Source: Haliea sp. | Lineage (GTDB): Bacteria > Pseudomonadota > Gammaproteobacteria > Pseudomonadales > Halieaceae | DNA length: 64,000 nt | Direction of reading: 5' to 3' | Assembly: GCA_016704305.1 (NCBI GenBank) | Contig: JADJAL010000013.1 | Location: 1-64,000 of the forward strand | In this document: piece by piece, positions 52,904 through 62,948 of the stretch | Numbering within the stretch: the stretch's first letter is position 1 | How the letters are laid out: the number at the start of each line of letters is the position of its first letter | The notes under the pieces: model-generated | The model's database searches: none | What the model saw: only the letters and a program-made list of their open reading frames with translations | Told to the model about the DNA's origin: nothing | Position numbers and translations under genes: made by a program

Positions 52904-54943
52904 TCAGTGAACGTCTTTCCAGTACTCTCGATTGAGCAGCCATGCAAATACAGTAAATAAAGCTATGAAGAGCAGTGTGTATATGCCTATTCGTTGACGG
53001 TCAGTTTTCATCGGCTCAGCAACATAGGCGAGAAAATTTACCAGATCGTAGACCGCACCTTCATACTCCTGCGGCGTCATTGCTCCGGCGAAGGTGATTT
53101 CAAACCTGCCACATGGATCGTCAAGAATGTCCTCACCGGTGAGTGGATCGCGCTTGACGCCACCATTATGGGCTAGAACGGGACCCGGCGCGCATTCCTG
53201 CATACCTTGCAATTCCAGCAATGCATGGGGCATCCCGACATCCTTGAACACCTTGTTGTTGACACCGTAGGGACGGGTGTCGTCGCGATAAAATGACAAC
53301 AGATAGGTGTACAGCCATTCCGGCTGGCGGGCGCGCGACACCAGGGTCAGATCAGGTGGCGCGGCACCAAACCATTTTTTAGCCTCACCCTTGTCCATCG
53401 CGTTGTGCATTAGTGCACCGATCTTAACGTTCGGATCAAACATCAGGTTGGCCTGAAACAGGTCCTCCGGGATGCCGAGATCCGCCGCCACACGGTTGTA
53501 GCGAGAATACTGCAGGGAATGGCACCCCATGCAATAGTTCATGTACATCTTCGCGCCATGTTGTAACGATGCCTGGTTCTGGGGATCGGCGACAAACTCT
53601 GCGCAGTCAATGGTGCCACAAGCGCGCTCTGATTCCGCAGCCACCGCTTTCAAGGGCACGATCGTCAGTGCCAGTATCAGCAACAGGGCGGCCATACTGC
53701 CCCAGAAGCCTATGCCGCCATCAGTCGTGACCCGTTCAGGTACCGGCTTGGTACGGTCGATCGACGTCCAGATGGGCATCAACAGGAAGAAGGCGAAGTA
53801 GATCACCGAACAAATCCGCGCCAGAGTCGTGCGGGCATCGGTAGGAGACCACACGCCGAGAACACCCAAAATCAGGAAGGACGCGACGAAAGTCACCAAC
53901 ATAAACTTGGTAATGGAACCGCGGTAGCGCCACGACTTGACCGGGCTGCGATCCAGCCAGGGCAGCATGAAAGGTATCGCCACTGAGGCTGCAAAGGCGA
54001 TGAATCCCCAGAACTTGTCAGGCACGGCTCGCAGTACGGAATAGAACGGCGTGAAATACCAGACGGGCGCAATGTGTGCCGGCGTTTTCAGATTATTGGC
54101 CTGTTCAAAATTGGCAAACTCCAGAAAGTAACCGCCCATTTCCGGCATAAAGAAAATGATGCCGCAGAAGATAAACAGGAACACGCCGATCGCCTGCAGG
54201 TCGTGCACGGTGTAGTACGGGTGGAACGCGACCCCGTCGAGTGGTACGCCGTTCTTGTCCTTGTGTTTCTTGATGTCCACGCCATCCGGATTGTTGGAAC
54301 CCACTTCATGCAGCGCCAACAAGTGCAATACCACCAACGCCAATAACACTATCGGCAGTGCCACGACATGTAGCGCAAAGAAACGGTTCAGCGTGATCCC
54401 GGATATCAGGTAGTCGCCGCGAATCCACGTGACAATGTCCTCACCGACAACAGGAATGGCCCCGAACAGCGATATAATTACCTGCGCGCCCCAGTAGGAC
54501 ATCTGTCCCCAGGGCAGCACGTAACCCACGAACGCCTCTGCCATTAATGCGACGAAGATCAGCATCCCGAATATCCAGATCAGCTCCCGGGGCTTCTGGT
54601 AGGAGCCATAGATCAGGGCGCGAAACATGTGCAGGTACACGACCAGGAAGAAGGCGGACGCGCCGGTGGAGTGCATATAGCGCAGTAACCAGCCGAAATC
54701 GACATCCCGCATGATGTATTCCACCGATGCGAACGCGCCCTCCTGGCTGGGTGTATAGCTCATGGTCAACCAGATACCAGTCAGCAGCTGGTTCACCAGC
54801 ACCAGCAGTGACAACACGCCAAAGAAGTACCAGAAGTTGAAGTTCTTGGGCGCATAGTACTTGCCCATATGGGTGTTCCACGCCTTCATGATGGGCAGGC
54901 GCGCGTCGACCCAATCGCGTAAACCAATCAGTAGATTACTCAT
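52904..54943 (-). CDS. Cytochrome b-cytochrome c1 fusion protein of the bc1 complex
   Basis: One open frame of 679 residues holds both subunits. Residues 1 to about 410 are cytochrome b, with haem-ligand His pairs in RYMHSTGASAFFLVVYLHMF and FFALHVVALPIVLLALVVLH and the Qo motif PVWY in APVWYFTPFYSVLRAVP. A hydrophobic stretch and AVAAES follow, like a signal-peptidase site. Then comes cytochrome c1 with CMGCH haem attachment, the MPHALLELQGM axial-Met region, and a C-terminal anchor helix. Normally petB and petC are separate genes. Fused precursors cut after synthesis are known from Bradyrhizobium (fbcH). Its start overlaps the stop of petA (TGATG). Confidence 0.92.
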   Translation of the reverse strand: MSNLLIGLRDWVDARLPIMKAWNTHMGKYYAPKNFNFWYFFGVLSLLVLVNQLLTGIWLTMSYTPSQEGAFASVEYIMRDVDFGWLLRYMHSTGASAFFLVVYLHMFRALIYGSYQKPRELIWIFGMLIFVALMAEAFVGYVLPWGQMSYWGAQVIISLFGAIPVVGEDIVTWIRGDYLISGITLNRFFALHVVALPIVLLALVVLHLLALHEVGSNNPDGVDIKKHKDKNGVPLDGVAFHPYYTVHDLQAIGVFLFIFCGIIFFMPEMGGYFLEFANFEQANNLKTPAHIAPVWYFTPFYSVLRAVPDKFWGFIAFAASVAIPFMLPWLDRSPVKSWRYRGSITKFMLVTFVASFLILGVLGVWSPTDARTTLARICSVIYFAFFLLMPIWTSIDRTKPVPERVTTDGGIGFWGSMAALLLILALTIVPLKAVAAESERACGTIDCAEFVADPQNQASLQHGAKMYMNYCMGCHSLQYSRYNRVAADLGIPEDLFQANLMFDPNVKIGALMHNAMDKGEAKKWFGAAPPDLTLVSRARQPEWLYTYLLSFYRDDTRPYGVNNKVFKDVGMPHALLELQGMQECAPGPVLAHNGGVKRDPLTGEDILDDPCGRFEITFAGAMTPQEYEGAVYDLVNFLAYVAEPMKTDRQRIGIYTLLFIALFTVFAWLLNREYWKDVH

Positions 54944-55541
54944 CAGACATCCTCCGGGTTCACGCCGACTATCAATACCTTCTCGTTCTCAAACGCATAC
55001 GGAGGAACTAGCAGGTTGGCCGAGGCCGGCACGCCTGCATAAACCCGACCGGATAGATCGAACTTGGAACCATGGCAGGGACAAAAAATCCTCCCACCCA
55101 ACTGGCGCCACCCAAGTTCGCCACGCCGACCTCTGGAACGAATTTGGGGGCACAACCGAGATGCGTGCAAAGGCCGACGATGACCAGGATATGCGGTTTG
55201 ATGGAGCGTTCGACGCCCGTGATATAAAGGGGTTGCTGCGCTGCGTTCTCGGAATTTGGATCTTTCAGCTGCGCATCGAGGCCGGGCAGAGCTGCCAACT
55301 GAGTGTCCGTGCGATTGACCACATAGACCGGTTGGCCGCGCCACTCGACCACGGTCATCTGGCCCGGTTCCAGCTTGCTAAAATCAAATTTTACCGGCGC
55401 TCCAGCTGCTTTGGCCTTGGCGGACGGGTTCCATGACCCAACAAACGGCACAGCCACACCGACCACACCCGCAACGCCTACCGCGCTGGTGGCAGCCGTC
55501 AGGAATTTCCTCCGTGTGGAGTTAACGCCATCGCTACTCAT
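54943..55541 (-). CDS. petA: Ubiquinol-cytochrome c reductase Rieske iron-sulfur subunit, frame-disrupted
   Basis: About 199 residues. A twin-arginine signal anchor ([18 protein letters not shown]) leads to the Rieske domain with CTHLGC in the first frame and [20 protein letters not shown] in another. The break is at the segment WVGGFF-CPCHG, near 55081-55086, where 6 T are present and 7 would be in frame. With that base added the protein runs to NPEDV and its TGA overlaps the cytochrome b start. The [2Fe-2S] cluster passes electrons from quinol to c1. The disruption is almost certainly a sequencing error. Confidence 0.92.
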
Positions 55542-55618
55542 GCTTAATCTCCCCAGATAACAGATCGCTTTTCAGCAGGTCGGCGACGACGCGCTTCACA
55601 GATCTCAAAAAGGTGCAA

Positions 55619-55647
55619 ATGGTAATGATTTTGTCGATTTCTTACAA
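55619..55647 (-). promoter_or_regulatory. Possible promoter for petA-petBC
   Basis: On the minus strand TTGTAA and TACCAT are separated by 17 bp in an A/T-rich stretch, upstream of the petA start. Together with the terminator after rpsI it indicates that the bc1 genes are transcribed separately from rplM-rpsI. Confidence 0.45.
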
Positions 55648-55728
55648 GGAAAACTCCTTGATTTGACTGCGTTTTCAGCAAATGCCTGCGCTAAATCAAA
55701 GCAATAACCATCCACCATTACACTGCTC

Positions 55729-55762
55729 AAAAAAACGCCCGGTATGCACAGCACCCGGGCGT
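55729..55762 (-). terminator. Intrinsic terminator after rpsI
   Basis: On the minus strand ACGCCCGG pairs with CCGGGCGT around a 12-nt loop and is followed by a run of 7 T. It closes the rplM-rpsI operon before petA. Confidence 0.88.
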
Positions 55763-55811
55763 GTTTGTTGTGTCCATATCCCCACCAATTCCGGGGAGAC
55801 ATTCCACCAGA

Positions 55812-56204
55812 TTACCGTTTGGAGAACTGGGGACGCTTGCGTGCCTTGCGCAATCCAACCTTTTTACGCTCGACCTCCCGCGCATCGCGGGTAACATATC
55901 CGGCACTGCGCAGGCTGCCGCGCAGGGACTCGTCATATTCCATCAACGCGCGTGTAATGCCATGGCGAATAGCTCCGGCCTGGCCAAAGCTACCACCGCC
56001 GGCAACAGTGACGTTAACATCAAATTTTTCAGCCAACGCAACCAGTTCCAAAGGTTGACGCACAATCATGCGAGCCACCTCACGTCCAAAATACTGATCC
56101 AGTGGACGCTGGTTAACGGTGATGCTGCCGCCACCATTCTTCAGGTAAACGCGAGCGGTAGACGTCTTGCGACGACCTGTACCGTAGTATTGGGTAGCTG
56201 CCAT
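55812..56204 (-). CDS. rpsI: 30S ribosomal protein S9
   Basis: 130 residues, [20 protein letters not shown] and [19 protein letters not shown], ending in the basic tail [11 protein letters not shown] that touches P-site tRNA. It forms an operon with rplM, 13 bp upstream. Confidence 0.97.
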   Translation of the reverse strand: MAATQYYGTGRRKTSTARVYLKNGGGSITVNQRPLDQYFGREVARMIVRQPLELVALAEKFDVNVTVAGGGSFGQAGAIRHGITRALMEYDESLRGSLRSAGYVTRDAREVERKKVGLRKARKRPQFSKR

Positions 56205-56217
56205 AAAGTGTTGTCCG

Positions 56218-56646
56218 TTAGATATTCAGAACTTGAGGTTGTTGCGCCGCATGAGGATGCTCGGCGCCGGCATAGACTTTCAGCTTGCTGAACATGGCAC
56301 GACCCAGGGTATTTTTGGGCAACATACCCTTCACCGCAGTCTGGAGAACCCGCTCTGGCGCTTTGTCGATCAATTTTTCAAATGAAATGGATTTGAGGCC
56401 GCCAGGATAAAGGGTGTGGTGGTGGTACATCTTGTCCTTTGCCTTGGCGCCGGTAACACGAATTTTTTCCGCATTGACAACCACAATGTAATCGCCGGTA
56501 TCGACATGCGGCGTAAATTCAGCCTTGTGCTTGCCCCGCAGACGGTGCGCAATCGCACTGGCCAGGCGCCCCAGAGTCTTGTCTGCGGCGTCCACGACAA
56601 ACCAGTCGCGGGTCACATCTTCCGCTTTGGCACTGATAGTTTTCAT
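56218..56646 (-). CDS. rplM: 50S ribosomal protein L13
   Basis: 142 residues from [20 protein letters not shown]; the frame is open upstream through the promoter and that part is not coding. The signature [20 protein letters not shown] is present. An early 50S assembly protein. Confidence 0.96.
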   Translation of the reverse strand: MKTISAKAEDVTRDWFVVDAADKTLGRLASAIAHRLRGKHKAEFTPHVDTGDYIVVVNAEKIRVTGAKAKDKMYHHHTLYPGGLKSISFEKLIDKAPERVLQTAVKGMLPKNTLGRAMFSKLKVYAGAEHPHAAQQPQVLNI

Positions 56647-56687
56647 GAATAACTGCCTCTTGGAGGAGTCCAATTTCGAGAGCGCGC

Positions 56688-56717
56688 ATACTAAAGCAAT
56701 GGACTCACTCTTTTCAA
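56688..56717 (-). promoter_or_regulatory. Promoter of rplM-rpsI
   Basis: On the minus strand TTGAAA and TAGTAT are separated by 18 bp, about 42 bp upstream of the rplM start. A GCGCGC discriminator follows, as in growth-rate-controlled promoters. Confidence 0.65.
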
Positions 56718-56912
56718 GCAGAGAATCCACTAATTTTCACTGATGGCCAAGCTCCGCGGGAATTTCCGCCCATTGGAAGGGCCGCTATTAAACCCGGGTT
56801 ACGTGCTGATGTCCACGCACTTCTGACGCAAAAGGGTCGTGCCTGCTCGAAAACTTCACCCCGAACGCTGTCGCGCTCATGGATAAATGCGGTCCCCGCT
56901 GCTCGGCCATAT

Positions 56913-58013
56913 CTAGGGACGATGCTCCCGCGCCAGATACTCGAAAGACTGCATCTCCTGCAAGCGCGAGATAGTCCTCTGGAACTCGAACTCCAGCCGT
57001 CCACCCCCATACAAGTCCAGCAGGGGCGCGGCTGCGGTCAGCACCAGCTTGACATTGCGATCATAAAATTCATCGACGAGGTTGATAAACCGTCGCGCCT
57101 GGTCATTCATGTCCGGCAAAAAACGTGGCACACCGGAGATCAGTACCGTTTGGAAAATACGCGCCAGCTCAATGTAGTCATTCTGTGAACGGGGCCCGTC
57201 ACACAGCTCCGCAAATTCAAACCAGGCAACATCCTTTGCAACCCGTCTACAGGTCAGGTAGCGATGGTTGATCTGCAGTCGCTCCCAGTGTTCACCCGGG
57301 TCCGAAGCCAGATTCCTGAAGCTCTGCTCAATGCTAATGGCCGCCGCCTCATCCAATGGAAAATGGTAAAGCGGCGCCTGCTGCAGTGTACGCAGACGAT
57401 AGTCGATACCGGCATCGACATTCACTATCTTGGTGTATTTTTCCAACAGCGCGATTGCGGGCAAGAAGCGCTGCCTCTGCAGACCATTTTCGTAAAGGTG
57501 CGCCGGTTCAATATTGGACGTTGCAACGAGCGTCACGCCGCGAGCGAACAGCGCCTTCATCAACTCGCCAAGGATCATCGCATCTGCGATATCTGTCACA
57601 AAAAACTCATCGAAGCACAGGACGCGCGCTTCCTGCGACAGTCGCTCAGCAACACTCTCCAGGGGATTTTTTTCTCCGGAAAGGCTTGCAAGGTCTGCGT
57701 GCACCCGCTGCATGAAACGGTGGAAATGCACGCGCAATTTGCGCCGAAAGGGCAGGCAGTCAAAAAAGGTATCCATCAGATAGGTTTTACCCCGACCGAC
57801 ACCGCCCCAAAAATAGAGTCCGACCTGCGGCGCGATATCAGCGCCACGGAGTTTACGGACCCAGCGCAGCAATCCGCCATCGTGCTTCCGAGAACTGGCC
57901 ACGAGGCGCTCGTAGAGGTCCTGCAGCAGGATCACAGCCTGCTCCTGAGCTGGATCGTGGGAAAAATTTTCGCGCTGCAGATCAGACTGATAGCGTTGCC
58001 AGGGTGTTGTCAT
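56913..58013 (-). CDS. zapE: Cell division protein ZapE (AFG1-family ATPase)
   Basis: 366 residues. Walker A is GGVGRGKTYLMD (about residues 70-81), Walker B region LCFDEFFVTDIADAM, sensor segment VATSNIEPAHLYENGLQR. It associates with FtsZ at late division and under low oxygen in E. coli. It is upstream of rplM-rpsI and divergent from yhcB, the usual order. Confidence 0.95.
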   Translation of the reverse strand: MTTPWQRYQSDLQRENFSHDPAQEQAVILLQDLYERLVASSRKHDGGLLRWVRKLRGADIAPQVGLYFWGGVGRGKTYLMDTFFDCLPFRRKLRVHFHRFMQRVHADLASLSGEKNPLESVAERLSQEARVLCFDEFFVTDIADAMILGELMKALFARGVTLVATSNIEPAHLYENGLQRQRFLPAIALLEKYTKIVNVDAGIDYRLRTLQQAPLYHFPLDEAAAISIEQSFRNLASDPGEHWERLQINHRYLTCRRVAKDVAWFEFAELCDGPRSQNDYIELARIFQTVLISGVPRFLPDMNDQARRFINLVDEFYDRNVKLVLTAAAPLLDLYGGGRLEFEFQRTISRLQEMQSFEYLAREHRP

Positions 58014-58170
58014 GTCTGGGCTGCCCAGTCCCGCGTTACTTGCAAGCGGCCCACTTTAACCACAGCCTCAACGCTTGGCAACGTGATTGCACTTGAGCAC
58101 CCAACCCTACTGCCCCTGCACCATTAAGGGTATACTCCCTGCCTCGCTTTGAAGTCATGAGGAGTTGTGA

Positions 58171-58647
58171 GTGGAACCAGCCGGATACAGCGTGGGATTT
58201 GTGTTGGCTATTGCGATCGTGGCAATTGTTGCAGGTTTGATCGTTGGCTTGTTATTGGGTCGGCGCACATCGGGCGCTGCAAGGCGATACCGCGATGTCG
58301 CGCTCAAGCTGGAGCAGGTGATGCAGGACAAAAAATCCTATGAAGCCGAAGTGGTCGAGCACTTTACCAAAACCGGCAGGCTGCTGAACGAATTGACGGA
58401 GAGCTATCGCGAGGTCCACAACCATCTCGCCCAGGGTGCCGACAAACTGTGTCATGGCGCCGGACCGATCTCGCTGGAACGCCTGGAAAACAAACGCGAT
58501 AGCGCGGATATCCCGGCTCACCTCGCACATATCCAACCCCCGCTGGATTACGCACCAAAGACCTCGCCGGACGAAAAAGGTATGCTCAATGAAGAATTCG
58601 GCCTGGAGCGCAAGCCATTGAGCGAGGCCCCTGAAAAAGTCCACTGA
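58171..58647 (+). CDS. zapG: YhcB/ZapG family inner-membrane protein (DUF1043)
   Basis: 158 residues starting at GTG. One N-terminal membrane helix (residues 8-30, VGFVLAIAIVAIVAGLIVGL) is followed by a long coiled-coil (KLEQVMQDKKSYEAEVVEHF) with the family segment LLNELTESYREVHNHLAQGA and a disordered tail. It links cell division with envelope and LPS synthesis in E. coli. It is conserved beside zapE and algW/degS. Confidence 0.9.
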   Translation: MEPAGYSVGFVLAIAIVAIVAGLIVGLLLGRRTSGAARRYRDVALKLEQVMQDKKSYEAEVVEHFTKTGRLLNELTESYREVHNHLAQGADKLCHGAGPISLERLENKRDSADIPAHLAHIQPPLDYAPKTSPDEKGMLNEEFGLERKPLSEAPEKVH

Positions 58648-58666
58648 GGCGAATACGCCGGTTGCA

Positions 58667-59434
58667 TCAGACCGGGTTGTCTATATCGATAAAGCGGTGT
58701 TGCACGGAAAACTGCCTGGCGAGATGCTCACCCAGCGCCTGCACCCCGTAGCGTTCCGTGGCGTGATGGCCTGCGGCAACAAACTGTATGCCTTCCTCCC
58801 TGGCCGTGTGCACGGTCTGCTCTGACGCCTCCCCCGTTATAAAGAGATCCGCTCCTGCCGCCAATGCGGCGCCAATGTATTCCTGCGCGGCACCCGTGCA
58901 CCACGCGATACGCCGCACCAACGCGTCAGGGTCTCCCACATGCAAAGGTGGTCGCCCCGTGATTTGCGCTAGTCTGGCGACAAATTCGCGCGCCGGCACC
59001 GCCACTGGCAAATCGCCCACATTGCCCAAACCACCTGCGTCGCCCGGCTGCAACGACCCCACCTGCGCAGGATCAAAACCCATCAATCGACCCAGGCTGG
59101 CGTTGTTCCCGAGTTGCGGATGCGCATCCAGCGGTAGGTGGTAGGCCAGCAAGCTGACCTCACTGGTGAGCAGCGCGGCCAGTCGCCGCCGCTTCATGCC
59201 CACTATCTGCGGCGCCTCGCCACGCCAGAAGTAGCCGTGATGCACCAGCACCGCGTCCGCACCCCACGCTATTGCCGCATCCAGCAGGCCCTGGCAGGCC
59301 GTCACACCGGTGGCGATACGGGTAACACTCGCCCGGCCCTCCACTTGCAAACCGTTAGGGCAGTAATCGGAATACCGCTCCGGTTGCAAAAGCATGTCCA
59401 GGTACTGACACAGTTCGTTAAGACTTATACTCAC
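58667..59434 (-). CDS. NIF3/YbgI-family protein
   Basis: 255 residues from a GTG (SISLNELCQYLDMLL); the frame could start 19 codons earlier. NIF3 motifs: YCPNGLQVEG, ATGVTACQGLLDAAI, VLVHHGYFWRG, LLAYHLPLDAHPQLGNNA and AGHHATERYGVQAL. The His/Asp/Glu set binds two metals. YbgI-like proteins have been called GTP cyclohydrolase I type 2 or linked to metal handling, with no settled role. It overlaps the algW promoter region. Confidence 0.88.
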   Translation of the reverse strand: MSISLNELCQYLDMLLQPERYSDYCPNGLQVEGRASVTRIATGVTACQGLLDAAIAWGADAVLVHHGYFWRGEAPQIVGMKRRRLAALLTSEVSLLAYHLPLDAHPQLGNNASLGRLMGFDPAQVGSLQPGDAGGLGNVGDLPVAVPAREFVARLAQITGRPPLHVGDPDALVRRIAWCTGAAQEYIGAALAAGADLFITGEASEQTVHTAREEGIQFVAAGHHATERYGVQALGEHLARQFSVQHRFIDIDNPV

Positions 59435-59474
59435 TTTATCGACACTCGCAGACGTCAAGACCGGCGCGACCAAC

Positions 59475-59503
59475 TTGGCAGGCCAGGCCATGCATCATAT
59501 ACA
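59475..59503 (+). promoter_or_regulatory. Promoter of algW/degS
   Basis: TTGGCA and TATACA are separated by 17 bp, upstream of the protease start by about 30 bp. No sigma-E-type -35 (GGAACTT) was seen. Confidence 0.65.
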
Positions 59504-59534
59504 ATGCGGCCCTACACAATAAACACGGTCGGCC

Positions 59535-60665
59535 ATGAAACAACATCTGACGTACATCGTTTGGCCAGCTCTGGCCGGGTTGCTGGCCGCACTCCTTATT
59601 CTGGATCGCTGGGTGCTGCCACGCGCGCCTGATGCACAACAGACTCAGTCGGACCCCGTCAGCTATGCCGCCGCAGTGCGCGAGGCAACCCCTTCCGTCG
59701 TCAATATCTATACCGCGAAGCTGGTTGTGCAGGGGCGGCGTCCCCTGTTGGATAACCACTTCCTGCGCGGTCTGGCGCAGCACCCGTCCGAGCGCCGACG
59801 CATAGAACGCTCGCTGGGATCGGGCGTCATCATGACGGTGCAGGGCCACATCCTGACCAACAATCACGTGATTGCGGGCGCGGATGCGATCCAGGTGATG
59901 CTGTACGACGGTCGCTCAGCCAATGCAGTGGTGATCGGCACCGATTCCGCCACCGATCTTGCAGTGCTCAAGGTGGAGCTGCCGGACCTGCAGCCAATTG
60001 AACTCGGTGATTCAGATGCCGCCAGAGTTGGCGATGTTGTGCTCGCAATTGGCAATCCACTGGGTTTCGGGCACTCGGTCACGCAGGGTATCGTGTCTGC
60101 CCTCGGGCGTTTTGGCCTGCAATTGAACACATACGAAGATTACATCCAGACTGATGCGATCATTCACCTTGGTAATTCAGGTGGGGCGTTAATTGATACG
60201 CGGGGGCGACTACTTGGCATCAACACCTTGATCTATACCAGCCCAAACCAGGCACAAAACGCCAGCACCGGCATTGGCATAAGCCTCGCCATTCCGGAAA
60301 GCCTCGCCATTTTCGTAATGCAGGACCTGATCGACTATGGAGAGGTCATCCGCGGCTGGCTCGGCGTAAGCGTGGAACCGATTGGCGCGACGCCCGCCTC
60401 CGGGGACAGGAACCAAAAGCTGTCGGTGCTTGAAGTTGCCCCGGATGGTCCGGCACAAATAGCCGGTGTGCAGGTGGGTGACATCATCACCAGCATAAAT
60501 GGGGAACCCGTTCAGGACGGCAGGTTGACCATGCATCGCATTGCGATGCTCAGACCTGGCGAGCAAGTGTCCATAGAGTTACAACGCAACCGCCAAAGCC
60601 TAGAGTTGCATGCCGTGGTGGGCGCGCTGAATCACTCGACCGGCCCGGGAGCGGTAAACCCCTAG
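59535..60665 (+). CDS. algW: DegS/AlgW-type periplasmic serine protease
   Basis: 376 residues: one N-terminal anchor helix (9-27), a trypsin-like domain with His in LTNNHVIAG (about 111), Asp in SATDLAVLK (about 141) and Ser in [10 protein letters not shown] (about 215), and one PDZ domain (GWLGVSVEP...[13 protein letters not shown]). One PDZ plus an anchor defines the DegS/AlgW type that cuts the anti-sigma factor RseA/MucA when outer-membrane protein folding fails. The oxyanion loop reads IIHLGNSGG where relatives have INPGNSGG or INHGNSGG. Position next to hisD is conserved. Confidence 0.92.
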   Translation: MKQHLTYIVWPALAGLLAALLILDRWVLPRAPDAQQTQSDPVSYAAAVREATPSVVNIYTAKLVVQGRRPLLDNHFLRGLAQHPSERRRIERSLGSGVIMTVQGHILTNNHVIAGADAIQVMLYDGRSANAVVIGTDSATDLAVLKVELPDLQPIELGDSDAARVGDVVLAIGNPLGFGHSVTQGIVSALGRFGLQLNTYEDYIQTDAIIHLGNSGGALIDTRGRLLGINTLIYTSPNQAQNASTGIGISLAIPESLAIFVMQDLIDYGEVIRGWLGVSVEPIGATPASGDRNQKLSVLEVAPDGPAQIAGVQVGDIITSINGEPVQDGRLTMHRIAMLRPGEQVSIELQRNRQSLELHAVVGALNHSTGPGAVNP

Positions 60666-61966
60666 GACTGTGGCTTTTCCTGCAGGCGCATCGCGGCGCT
60701 GCGCGCATGGGCCGTCAACGACTCACCCCGTGCGAGACTCGACGCCATTGCGCCCAACTCCTGCACGCCGCGCTGGCTGCACATAATCGTTGAGCTGCGC
60801 TTCTGGAAATCGTACACGCCCAGTGGCGAACAAAATCGGGCACTGCGCGACGTCGGCAATACATGATTCGGACCGGCGCAATAATCACCCAGGGCTTCGG
60901 AAGTAAACGGGCCCATAAAAATTGCCCCGGCATGGCGCACCAGCGGCAACAGGCTCTCAGGATCTGCCACCGATAGTTCAAGGTGCTCGGGTGCAAGGCG
61001 ATTGCTCACCGCCACCGCTTCGGCCAGATCGCGGGTCAGCACCAGCGCACCGCGCCCATCCAGAGAGGCACGAATAATGTCCGCCCTTTCCATGCCGATC
61101 AGCAGGCGCTCGATACTCGCCTGCACGGCATCGAGGTAGCGACTGTCGGGGCACAGCAATATCGACTGCGCGTTTTCATCGTGTTCCGCCTGGGAAAACA
61201 GGTCCATCGCGACCCAATCAGGATTGGTTTTACCGTCGCAGATGATCAGGATTTCAGATGGCCCTGCCACCATATCGATACCCACCCGCCCGAACACCTG
61301 GCGCTTGGCGGCGGCCACATACACATTGCCAGGTCCGACAATCTTATCCACTGCAGGCACCGTGGCCGTACCCATCGCCAGCGCTGCAATCGCCTGGGCG
61401 CCGCCGATCGTGAAGACCCTGTCTACGCCGGCAATCCGGGCTGCGGCCAGCACCATGTCACTGATCTCGCCGGCGCGCGCCGGCACCACCATAATGACTT
61501 CCTCCACCCCGGCCACTTTCGCAGGAAGTGTATTCATCAACACCGAGGAGGGATAGGAAGCCTTGCCGCCGGGCACATAGACGCCCACTCGCTCCAGCGG
61601 CGTAATTTGCTGACCCAACAAGTTTCCCGCATCGTCAGCATATTGCCAGCTATGCTGTAATTGATGCTGGTGAAAACTGCGAATGCGCTGCGCGGCATAC
61701 TCCAGTGCCTCGCGCTGAGCCGGTTCTATCTGCCTGAGCGCATGCTCCTGCCGTTCACTGGAAACCTCCAGTTGCGCCGCCGAGTCCACCACCAGTTGAT
61801 CGAATCGCGCGGTGTACTCAAGTAGCGCGGCATCGCCGCGCCGGCCGATGTCCGCAATGATAGCCGCCACGGTTTGGTTCACCGCCTGGTCGAATTCCTC
61901 CTCCCACGCTGTCAATAGCGCCAGGGCACTGTCGAAATCTGCGCTGGCGGTATCAAGGCGTCGCAT
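60662..61966 (-). CDS. hisD: Histidinol dehydrogenase
   Basis: 434 residues from [13 protein letters not shown]. It has [34 protein letters not shown] with metal-binding Gln/His in [13 protein letters not shown], and [10 protein letters not shown]. It oxidises histidinol to histidine in two NAD-dependent steps. Its start overlaps the end of hisG by 14 bases. An ATG five codons upstream is an alternative. Confidence 0.95.
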   Translation of the reverse strand: MRRLDTASADFDSALALLTAWEEEFDQAVNQTVAAIIADIGRRGDAALLEYTARFDQLVVDSAAQLEVSSERQEHALRQIEPAQREALEYAAQRIRSFHQHQLQHSWQYADDAGNLLGQQITPLERVGVYVPGGKASYPSSVLMNTLPAKVAGVEEVIMVVPARAGEISDMVLAAARIAGVDRVFTIGGAQAIAALAMGTATVPAVDKIVGPGNVYVAAAKRQVFGRVGIDMVAGPSEILIICDGKTNPDWVAMDLFSQAEHDENAQSILLCPDSRYLDAVQASIERLLIGMERADIIRASLDGRGALVLTRDLAEAVAVSNRLAPEHLELSVADPESLLPLVRHAGAIFMGPFTSEALGDYCAGPNHVLPTSRSARFCSPLGVYDFQKRSSTIMCSQRGVQELGAMASSLARGESLTAHARSAAMRLQEKPQS

Positions 61967-62603
61967 TTGCAGACTCCCCAACCGCTGCTGTCAGGTCCGC
62001 AATAATTCGCGTAATGGCAGCGTAGCGGGATCGCATGGCCGCCTTGTTCACCACGAGGCGGGAGCTGATCGCAGCTATTTGTTCAAGTGGTTCCATGCCA
62101 TTTGCCCGCAGCGTATTCCCGGTATCGACAATATCGACGATGACATCGGCCAGGTGCATGATCGGCGCCAGCTCCAACGCACCGTATAGCTTGATCAGGT
62201 CGGCGTGTATGCCCTGTTGCGCAAAATAATCACGGGTAATGTTTACAAACTTGGTCGCAACCCGAATGCGCGCGCCATTGCTTTTCCAACCCACTCTCGC
62301 CGCCGTCATCAGGCGACAGCGCGCAATACCGAGGTCCAAAGGCTCATAAAGACCATCCGCCCCCTGTTCCAGCAGAATGTCCTTGCCCACGATACCCATG
62401 TCCGCTGCGCCGTAACGCACGTAGGTTGGAACATCCGTGCCGCGCAGCACCACAAGCTGCACGTCGGGCCGGTTCGTCGCAAAGACCAGTTTACGGCTGG
62501 TGCTGATATCTTCCAGCGATGCGATACCGGCGCGGGCGAGCAGCGGTAACGTCTCTTGCAGAATACGCCCCTTGGTAAGCGCTATGGTCAGTTTGTCATT
62601 CAT
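61953..62603 (-). CDS. hisG: ATP phosphoribosyltransferase, short form
   Basis: 216 residues from [20 protein letters not shown]. It has [20 protein letters not shown] and the signature [20 protein letters not shown], ending soon after without the C-terminal regulatory domain. Short HisG proteins need HisZ as a partner for activity and histidine feedback. HisZ is not in this window. First enzyme of histidine synthesis; coupled to hisD. Confidence 0.94.
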   Translation of the reverse strand: MNDKLTIALTKGRILQETLPLLARAGIASLEDISTSRKLVFATNRPDVQLVVLRGTDVPTYVRYGAADMGIVGKDILLEQGADGLYEPLDLGIARCRLMTAARVGWKSNGARIRVATKFVNITRDYFAQQGIHADLIKLYGALELAPIMHLADVIVDIVDTGNTLRANGMEPLEQIAAISSRLVVNKAAMRSRYAAITRIIADLTAAVGESANATP

Positions 62604-62702
62604 GGTATCCATCGCGCTGCCCGCGGCTGACGGCGACTGCGCAAGTCACAGCGACAATCACATTCCAACATCCAGAAAAATTCCTGCAATCGCACCGGCT
62701 TA

Positions 62703-62948
62703 TCAGCCTGGCGCTCGCGCCTGCCACTCAGCGGGCGTAAACGTGCGGATATTGACCGCGTGAATACTGCCGTCGGCGATGCGGTCGCTCAACGCCGCAT
62801 AGACCAATTGCTGCTTTTTCACGGGACGCAAACCCTCAAATACATTGCCGATCGCCGCGATATCGTAATGGCTGCCTTCTCCCTGAACATGGAACTCACA
62901 ATCGCGCATGTGATTCTGTAACAGAGCCTTCACTTTGGCTGCGTCCAT
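62703..62948 (-). CDS. ibaG: BolA-family protein IbaG
   Basis: 81 residues, MDAAKVKALLQNHMRDCEFH, with the BolA class II fold and VFEGLRPVKKQQLVYAAL, then IHAVNIRTFTPAEW. BolA proteins act with monothiol glutaredoxins in Fe-S cluster transfer; IbaG has been linked to acid stress. In relatives it sits between mlaB and murA; here both are absent and hisG follows directly. Confidence 0.93.
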   Translation of the reverse strand: MDAAKVKALLQNHMRDCEFHVQGEGSHYDIAAIGNVFEGLRPVKKQQLVYAALSDRIADGSIHAVNIRTFTPAEWQARAPG

